From Silene conica (lineage: Eukaryota > Streptophyta > Magnoliopsida > Caryophyllales > Caryophyllaceae), in contig CM055320.2 of NCBI GenBank assembly GCA_029255685.2, forward strand, positions 44,489,910-44,553,909: 64,000 bases of DNA. The letters run 5' to 3'. Position numbers and translations under genes: made by a program. Of the stretch, positions 56,983-64,000 are shown one piece after another (position 1 is the first letter of the stretch; each line of letters starts with the position of its first letter). The notes under the pieces are model-generated. The model worked only from the letters and a program-made list of their open reading frames with translations, did no database searches and was not told the origin of the DNA.

Positions 56983-57844
56983 ATCTCCCACTTGTCCGTA
57001 CAAGGGTATGTGCAATGACGTTATCACACTACATGTGGAGGACACAAGCTCCAACAAACTCCCACTTGTCCGTACAAGTGTAGGTGCGATAACCGAATCT
57101 CATATCCTTTTAAAATTTCTCCCACTCAATGTAAGACAATTTGCAAATCCGCATTCGCAAAGGTCGTATCTTACAAGCGATCTGTATCAAGAGTGGTTTC
57201 CCCGACTAGAGAGTAACTTAACTGATAAAACGAATCTGTATTCGAGCATGGCCATGCATTTCAGTTACTACTCCTCGAGTGGCCTTGAGAAATGATAAAA
57301 TCCTGATAAGGGTTTGGATATTTCCCTCAACTCGAATCCTGCCGATATCGCCCAGCATGAAATAACCCAGAAAAAATCCTCTTGGCCCCTGTTATGGTGA
57401 CCGTGGGAAAGAAACCAAAGTTACCCAAAATCTGTCTTAATCTCAAGAAACAGTTGAAAGTCAAAAGACTCGACACTAAGGAACACTATGGAGGTCCTAT
57501 CCACGACCTGGCACCCAATGTTATAAAACATTTAGGACTCCATAACGATGTCACGGGGTGTCCTACGAGATATCCATATAACTCGCCTTTGTGATTGGTC
57601 AGTCAGCCGCGTGACTTATGGCTCGTTGAACCCACCATCAACCAACGTCACAAAATGATTACCTGAGTTATCAGCTCAAGTGGGTAATCAAGGACCAAAA
57701 CGACGTAATGTTAATCAGTTCACTTTGTGGTGTTCAAAATTGGCGTACAATTCCACATGAAAAACAAAACATTTTATATCATAACAATAAGGTTGAATAG
57801 AGTACACGAGAAAATGAATTATTACATGAATTCATAAAAGAGTA
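56983..57844 (-). promoter_or_regulatory. C4 3' region with duplicated PPT
   Basis: The true PPT (minus strand AAGTGGGAGAT) abuts the LTR at 56983. About 70 bp inside, the LTR-start/PPT context recurs: CTCCAACAAACTCCCACTTG at 57049-57068, with a hairpin CACTTGT-CCGT-ACAAGTG (57063-57080). A third CTCCCACTCAATG is near 57119. The rest of the 860 bp has no supportable ORF. Confidence 0.75.
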
Positions 57845-58163
57845 CTACAACATAGGAACACATCCAATTCCCATGGAATGAATGTGCCCTTCATGCTTAT
57901 CACGTGGTAATGCTTTTGTGAGAGGATCAGCTATGTTGTCATCCGTAGCGATCTTATCAATAAAAATCTCCTTTTGCTCCACGTAATCTCTGATTAGATG
58001 AGCTTTCCGTTGTACATGCCTAGCCTTGTTGCTAGACTTATGCTCCTTAGCTTGGAAGATGGCACCGTTATTATCACAATAAACGGTGATTGGGTCATTC
58101 GAACTAGGCACTACTGATAGTCCTTGTAAGAATTGACGCAGCCATATTGCTTCCTTAGCTGCT
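57845..58163 (-). pseudogene. pol: C4 RNase H, C-terminal part
   Basis: Frameshifted relative to the upstream RT/RNase H frame at about 58160. Contains AAKEAIWLRQFLQGL, VYCDNNGAI, HVQRKAHLIRDYV and the copia C-terminal signature NIADPLTKALPRDKHEGH, ending at a stop codon near 57845. Confidence 0.88.
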
Positions 58164-59879
58164 GGCATAGTACTCGGACTCAGTCGTAGAATCTGCTGTA
58201 ACACTCTGTTTAGAACTTTTCCAGCTGACAGCAGCGCCATTAAGAGTAAAAACGAATCCAGACTGAGATTTCGAGTCATCTCGATCCGTTTGGAAGCTAG
58301 CATCTGCGTAACCCGTGGCGCAGAGCGTCGAGTCGCCTCCGTAAGTCAATCCCCAAACTTTAGTCCTCCGTAGGTACTTAAGAATGTTTTTCACGGCCAT
58401 CCAGTGTTGTTCACCTGGATGAGCTTGGAATCGACTGGTCATACTCAATGCATATGCAACATCTGAACGTGTGCATATCATGGCATACATGATCGATCCT
58501 ATAGCCGAAGCATAAGGAATCCGACTTATGCGCTCTTTCTCTTCCACTGACTTAGCTTCTTGAGTCTTGCTCAAGTGAAGCCCAGGAGTCATGGGAAGGA
58601 ACCCCTTCTTGGAGTTCGTCATACTGAATCTCTCCAGAATCTTCTCTATATAAGACTCCTGACTGAGAGACAACATCCGTCGTGATCTATCCCTGTAGAT
58701 ACGGATGCCCAAAATTCTTTGTGCCTCTCCCAGATCTTTCATCTGGAAATGGTTTTTCAACCATGCTTTAACCGAAGATAAGAGAGGTATGTCATTCCCA
58801 ATCAAGAGTATGTCATCGACATACAGTACTAGGAATACAATCTTACTCCCACTCGACTTGATATAGAGACATGGTTCCTCGACTGATCGAATGAACCCAT
58901 TCTCTTTTATCACTTGGTCGAAGCGATGATTCCAACTCCGCGATGCTTGCTTAAGTCCATAGATGGAACGCTTAAGCTTGCAAACTTTCTTAGGATGTGC
59001 TGGATCGATAAAACCCTCGGGTTGTATCATGTACAACTCTTCCTCCAAATAACCGTTTAAGAAGGCGGTTTTAACGTCCATTTGCCATATTTCATAGTCA
59101 TGAAATGCGGCGATCGCTAAGATAATCCGAATGGAACGTAGCATGACTACGGGTGCAAAGATCTCATCATAGTGCAAGCCTGGCACTTGAGTGAAACCTT
59201 TAGCAACTAGTCTAGCCTTGTGGATATCTTGTTGTCCTTCCACGGCAGGCTTTATCTTGTAAAGCCATTTGCATTGAAGGGGACGTACCTTTGCAGGTAG
59301 GTCCACAAGATCCCACACGTTGTTCTCATACATGGAGTCCATCTCGGATTGCATGGCTTCTAGCCATAGCTTTGAGTCAGAACTAGTCATGGCACCTTTA
59401 TAGGTTGTGGGTTCATTACCCTCTAGGAGTAAGACGTCATCTTTATCATGTTCCTCGACCATACCAATGTATCTGTCCGGAGGAATAGAGACTCTTCCCG
59501 ACCTCCTAGGTTCCTCAGGAATATCTACCGCGGCCTCGGTTGAAGGAACTGTTTCCTCCAATGGTTGCTCGATAGTTGGTTCTTGAACCTCCGATAACTC
59601 GAAGGTTCTATTACTCGACTTGTTCTCGAGAAATTCTTTCTCTAAGAACGTCGCACTAGCCGCAACAAAAACACGTTGTTCGGTAGGCGAGTAGAAGTAA
59701 TGACCAAACGTTCCCTTTGGATAGCCTATAAAGTATGTCTTGACCGATCGTGGGCCGAGCTTATCCTCGTGTCTCCACTTGACATAAGCCTCGCAGCCCC
59801 AAACCCGAATAAAGGACAAGTTAGAGACCGTTCCCTTCCATAACTCGAATGGAGTCTTGTCAACAGCTTTAGACGGACT
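58160..59879 (-). pseudogene. pol: C4 reverse transcriptase and start of RNase H
   Basis: The frame continues in phase after TGA 59880-59882. It covers the end of integrase (SFIRVWGCEAYVKWR), an acidic linker, then the copia RT blocks WLYKIKP, ARLVAKGFTQVPGLHYDE, FAPVVMLRSIR, QMDVKTAFLNGYLEEELYM, YGLKQASRSWN and the catalytic LYVDDILLIGND. RNase H begins at GYADASFQTDRDD and runs to TESEYYAS. Catalytic Asp residues are present. In intact elements these enzymes make the DNA copy and degrade the RNA template. Confidence 0.92.
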
Positions 59880-61150
59880 TCAGTTAAGTATTAGAGCGGC
59901 CGACAAAAGAGCATAGCCCCACAATGAATCAGGCACAACGGTGTGACTCATCATGGATCGAACCATATCAAGTAAAGTTCGATTTCTCCGTTCGGACACA
60001 CCATTTAATTGTGGTGTTCCAGGTGGAGTCAACTGTAGCACGATCCCACAGTCTTTTAGGTGTTGATCAAACTCGCGTGAAAGATACTCACCACCACGAT
60101 CCGAGCGTAGTGCTTTAATCTTTCTACCCAGCTGGTTCTGTACCCGATTCTGGTATTCTTTGAACTTGTCAAAGGATTCACTTTTATGTTTCATCAAGTA
60201 GACATAGCCATATCTACTCAAATCATCCGTGAAAGTGATGAAATACCTATAGCCTTCTCGTGCGTTGATCGACATAGGGCCACATACGTCCGTATGTATG
60301 AGTCCTAATAGGCCGGCAGCGTGCATTCCAACACCTTTGAAGGAAATACGAGTCATTTTGCCGATGAGACATGATTCACACGTGCCATATGATTCGAAAT
60401 CAAAGGGCGAAATAGCTCCATTTTGTATGAGCTGTTTTACGCGTTTCTCATTTATGTGTCCCATACGACAATGCCATAGGTAAGTTTGATCTTTGTCACC
60501 TACCTTTAATCTTTTATTATTCACATGTAATATCTCGGTAGTTTGATCTAAAACATAAATTCCATTCATGGAAACTGCCTTGCCATATATCATATTGTGT
60601 AAGGAGAAAATACAGCTATTATTCTCTATTACAAATGAAAAGCCGAGTTTGTCAAGTGCAGAAACTGAAATAATGTTTTTGGACAAACTAGGAAAATAAT
60701 AACAGTTATATAAAAATAACTCGAATCCACTTGGAAGCTGGATTACGTATGTTCCCTTCAAGACTGCAGCCACACGTGCTCCATTCCCGACACGCAGGTC
60801 CACCTCACCCTTGATTAGGGGTTCTTGGTTTCGGAGGCCCTGCACATGATTACATAGATGAGAACCACAACCAGTATCAAGTACCCAAGTTCCGCAACTT
60901 GCATGGTTAATCTCAATCATGTGAATAAAAGAAGAAGAAGACATACCAACAGGAGTAACACGACCTGCTTTAATGTCCTCGCGATACACGGGGCATGAGC
61001 GCCTCCAATGCCTAGTCTTGTGGCAATGGTGACATTCCATGCTTGTATCCTTGCTCTTTGTCTTGCCTTGTGAGTTACTCGACTCACCAGGCCCACTCTT
61101 AGCAAATCCTGGTTTCTTGAACCTGGGCCACCTACCGCTAGGTCGCCCTG
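59880..61150 (-). pseudogene. gag-pol: C4 zinc knuckle, protease and integrase
   Basis: Frame after the gag frameshift. Zinc knuckle CHHCHKTRHWRRSC; protease WVLDTGCGSHLC with the DTG active site; GAG-pre-integrase domain with the His/Cys zinc region (WHCRMGH, then CESCLIGKM); integrase core with HTDVCGPM, LRSDRGGEY and NGVSERRNRTL supplying the three acidic catalytic residues. The frame ends at TGA 59880-59882, where the alternative CGA would keep it open into RT. The change fits methyl-CpG deamination. Confidence 0.92.
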
Positions 61151-61151
61151 A

Positions 61152-61867
61152 GCTTTAGCCTTCCCTTTACCTTTTCCCTTACTTGAGATCATGAGAACAT
61201 CCTGCTTTAGACTCCCACTCAACTTTAGATCCTTCTCAGTCTGTACGAGAAGGGAGTGGAGCTCATGGGGAGTCTTCTTCATGTCGTTCATGTAGTAGTT
61301 GGCCCTAAAGAGGGCGAACCCATCATGAAGCGAATGAAGCATGCGATCAACGATGATGTTCTCACTGATCTTGCAGTTTAGGGTCTCCAGTTTCTCGATA
61401 TTCTCAATCATGTTGAGAATATGTGGGCTAACAGCTTGGCCCTTCTGGAGTTTCGCCTCAAAGAAGCGACAGGTATGCTCATAAGAAACGATTCTCGGAG
61501 CCTTGGAGAATTCGTTAGTGAGCGTGGTGAAAATCTTGTTTGCACCATGGGTTATGAAGCGTCTTTGCAAATTAGATTCCATTGCATAGATGAGTACGTT
61601 CTTTATCGCACCCGCTTCCATGACGAAGTCGCTATGAGCGCGAACATCGTTGGCTCTAGCTCCAGTTCCTGGGTGTGCCGGAATGGGCTCAGTTAAAAAC
61701 TTAAGCTTTCCGTCAGCAATGACAGCATTCCGTAGTGCTGCCTCCCAGTCAGAGAAGTTTGACCCATCATTCCTCAGTCTAGTTGACTGTTTCATGGAGT
61801 CCATGAAGGCTTTTAGCCAGGATTCACGTGCTAGCTTGGCACTTGGCATTGGGTCTTCACCAGCCAT
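61152..61867 (-). pseudogene. gag: C4 gag, N-terminal part
   Basis: ATG at 61867 (MAGEDPMPSAKLARESWLKA). Contains the copia Gag blocks LRNDGSNFSDWEAALRNAV, GAIKNVLIYAMESNLQRR, VSPHILNMIENIEKLETL and IIVDRMLHSLHDGFA, ending in a basic SSKGKGKGKAKAQ tract. A one-base frameshift near 61150 removes the zinc knuckle from this frame. The layout parallels C2 gag, but the sequences are clearly diverged. Confidence 0.9.
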
Positions 61868-63685
61868 TTTAGTTTTACAGCAGTTTTAATGAACGTGTTC
61901 TACACTGAAAGAAGATAAAACAAAACCATATAAGCAACTTATTGTTGTGATTTAAGTCTATATTAAATTGAATTTAAACTCGTAGACTCATGCATTTATA
62001 TAATTGATCTCCCTCAAGAATTATATAAACGATCCCAAGACTCAATTTCCGTATATTGATAAGCCCACAGTTTGGCTAATTCCAATCGTTGGAACTCTTG
62101 GTCGATAGATTTCCGTAAATCCTATCTATTAGTCCATCTCAGTCACTGGAATATTATCGAGTGACCATGATGTTGAGATAAAATAAATCATCTGTTCCCA
62201 CTTACCCGACGTAGAAGGGGTCATATTATGCCTACCGACGAAGAAGGGATTCATGGGAGGCTGATTTATAAAGACTAATCTCAATTTTTGGTTATACGAG
62301 GAAGACCCCATCAACTTTTATTTATTCATATTAAGTGAACTAATATCTAGCAAATGCGTGAATGAATTAAATAAAGTGATGGTTTTGCAATTGACATGTG
62401 ACATCTGTATTGTCACAGAAAACTAACGCGTAACCTCTACATGAGTCAGTTTTCAGGCATGATATAGGTGGTTTGGTTTTTAGGCGGAATATGATGCAAG
62501 CTATTATCGATGAAAGCGTAAAGATAAATGCAATAAACGTAAATAAAAGTCCTAGTGTGGCCTATCCTACCAAAATAAACATAAAACAACTTGGAATCCA
62601 CCGTTGGACCCTAGAAGCTTGTCTTGATGTTCTATCTTGGTCCTTGCAGCGGGAGTGAGCATCCGGTCTCCGTCTTGTCTTTGGTCTTCACAAAATTACT
62701 AATTTAAATTACAAAAGTAATCCTAGATACATTCTAATTTAAATACAAAAGTAATTACATGGCAAAAACCCAAAACGGAGATTCAAGATCTCAAAATTAC
62801 AAGCAAGATCGTGTCCCATCATTACGGTAACACAATCTTCTAAGGCCACACTAAGTTACAACCGTTTGCAAAAATTAATTACGTTATTGAAAGCATTCAA
62901 GGCATTCACAAGACGATAAATAAAATGCATCAACTAAATAAAACTTATACATGACATAATACTGTTATTATGATTAATAAATTTATACCAAACCACCTTT
63001 TAAGATTAAAATTATGTGACTATACCGCTTTAATCACCAATTTTAATAAACATATAATCCATTATTTTAAACTGTTTTAAAACAATATGTATCAAACGAG
63101 GGTGAACCGTTTCACTAAATAATACACTATTTCCGTATATAGTATATTATTTTAAGCCATGTGAAAATAAAACATGTTATTTTCGAAAATAAAAAAAAAA
63201 AAAACGAGTCTGTTACAGGGGGGAGGTCGACCGACCTAAACTTGTGGTCGACCGACCTCCAGCCGAAAAACGGAAAAATCTGCAACAGTAAAATCGGTCG
63301 ACCGACCTATTAATTAGGTCGACTGACCAACAAGTAGTAAAAACGAATTTCAGAAAACGCAAAACGCTGCACTTTTTGAAATTAAAACAAGTTTTTACCT
63401 TTTAAACTTTGATTAAAACAAGTAAATCAAAATTAACATCAACAAGGGTTCACATATTGTTAAGAATATCGATTAATTAACAATATGTAAACAGGAATCG
63501 AAAAACAAGATCGAAAACTCATAAAGGAAACTGTTTTTAAAAAAAAAACAGAAAACTCACACAGGGGCGGTCGACCGACCGCTAATACTGGTCGACCGAC
63601 CGACGCAGCGGCAGAAACGAGATTTTTCAAAATCTTTAAAAAAAAACTTATGAAAAACACAAAAGTAAAATTTTCATGGCCTAAG
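61868..63685 (-). other. C4 leader carrying paired palindrome modules
   Basis: 1.8 kb between primer site and gag, no supportable ORF. Three 33-bp GGTCGACC modules lie at 63225-63257, 63296-63328 and 63569-63601, i.e. within 0.5 kb of the primer site. Confidence 0.7.
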
Positions 63686-63697
63686 GCTCTGATACCA
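63686..63697 (-). promoter_or_regulatory. C4 primer-binding site (initiator tRNA-Met)
   Basis: Minus-strand TGGTATCAGAGC, 2 bp after the LTR boundary at 63700. Confidence 0.93.
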
Positions 63698-63699
63698 CT

Positions 63700-64000
63700 T
63701 GTGGGGAATAAAGCATGTATTCACCCTAAACTTGCAGGATTATAATGAAAAATACAGTTGTGTTTATAGTCATAAGATTAAAAAGGATAAGAAAAAGAAT
63801 TCAACCTTGGGTCCTTGCTTGAATAGGCCTAAGAACAGGAATTAAAGTAAATTCCCTCCTATAACTTGCACCCAAGACTTTGTTTGAGATGATGCCGCGT
63901 GTGCTAGAAAATACTCTCCAATTGCCTTGCAATATGGGGAGAGCTATTTGAGGTTTTAGATGTGAGATCTGAGTTTTGGTAGAAGAATGCTCTCAAAACC
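63700..64000 (-). repeat. C4 5' LTR (partial, 301 bp in window)
   Basis: Begins TGTGGGG on the plus strand and looks identical base for base to 55986-56286. Confidence 0.93.

Larger units (their letters stand above)
46396..63601. repeat. Dispersed 33-bp paired palindrome modules (13 copies)
   Basis: Each module is two 12-mers of the form GGTCGACCGACC, or relatives GGTCGGTCGACC and GGTCGGCCGACC, separated by exactly 9 variable bases. Starts: 46396, 46493, 47388, 48221, 49541, 49614, 50693, 51782, 51879 and 52774 in A1; 63225, 63296 and 63569 in C4. Three of the A1 copies are LTR duplicates, leaving ten independent modules. Confidence 0.95.
55986..64000 (-). mobile_element. C4: nearly full-length Ty1/copia element, 5' LTR runs off the window
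   Basis: Minus-strand order: 5' LTR (from beyond 64000 to 63700), tRNA-Met primer, 1.8-kb leader, gag, protease, integrase, RT, RNase H, 860-bp 3' region, PPT and 3' LTR (56982-55986). PR-IN-RT-RH order and motifs define Ty1/copia. The 301 visible bases of the 5' LTR look identical to the matching part of the 3' LTR, so insertion is recent. Yet the coding region has a gag frameshift (about 61150), an in-frame TGA (59880-59882) and an RNase H frameshift (about 58160). Confidence 0.92.

Noticed and set aside
46396..63601. GGTCGACC sites as cloning or linker artefacts (SalI site GTCGAC)
   Set aside because: They occur in pairs at fixed spacing, with natural base variants, at matching positions in both LTRs of A1 and in an independent element.

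Overview
The window is transposable-element DNA from a plant nuclear genome, and I see no host protein-coding gene. Everything readable belongs to plant retroelement families: Ty1/copia and Ty3/gypsy LTR retrotransposons, two miniature LTR elements (TRIMs, one carrying a 5S rRNA-like segment), two LINE copies and a SINE. Primer sites match plant initiator-tRNA-Met (most elements) or tRNA-Asp (one Athila-type element). The density and nesting point to heterochromatin of a repeat-rich angiosperm, probably a eudicot. I cannot name the species from the sequence.

Left half, outermost insertion first. Copia C1 (1-4756, plus, gag-only) interrupts gypsy G1 (4757-10438, minus). G1 sits in a LINE 3' end (10439-10925), and the LINE sits in a copia LTR (C3, 10926-12033). 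C3 lies in the LTR of a small gypsy-derived element, G3. G3 DNA carrying the same C3 LTR and the same TRIM occurs twice: 12034-13760 and, with C3, 19800-23174. The two copies are separated by a truncated coding-free gypsy derivative, Gz (13761-19799). The second copy continues as a tandem array, part-LTR / internal / LTR / internal / LTR, to 27165.

Right half. A second coding-free gypsy derivative, Gx (27166-29026, resuming at 45137-45855), is split by a composite insertion at 29027-45136 flanked by CCATA. The composite is a ~3.7 kb gypsy-type LTR (Gy) joined to a Cassandra-like TRIM. Gy contains gag-only copia C2 (29426-41012, AAACA target duplication), and the 5' LTR of C2 contains a LINE (37252-40486, TTGTTTTAA duplication). 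Gx is cut again by copia C5 (45856 onward). The C5 3' LTR holds an Athila-like non-autonomous element A1 (45953-53369, TGCAT duplication). The C5 internal region is cut by a nearly full-length copia, C4 (55986 to beyond the window).

Most elements look non-autonomous. C1 and C2 keep only gag, A1 keeps a gag-related ORF, G3 keeps a protease fused to an unrecognised polypeptide, and Gz/Gx keep no ORF. G1, C4 and the LINE carry recognisable gag, protease, integrase, RT or RNase H, all broken. The most unusual signals are structural: (1) a fixed 12-9-12 bp paired palindrome module present ten times independently in two unrelated retrotransposons; (2) a tandem array of about 14 hairpins with covarying stems inside the Gz LTR; (3) a nested inverted repeat with compensatory changes at the same U3 position in four copia lineages; (4) the G3 ORF; and (5) the gypsy-LTR/TRIM composite sharing one target-site duplication. 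All comparisons were made by eye; no alignment or database search was run.
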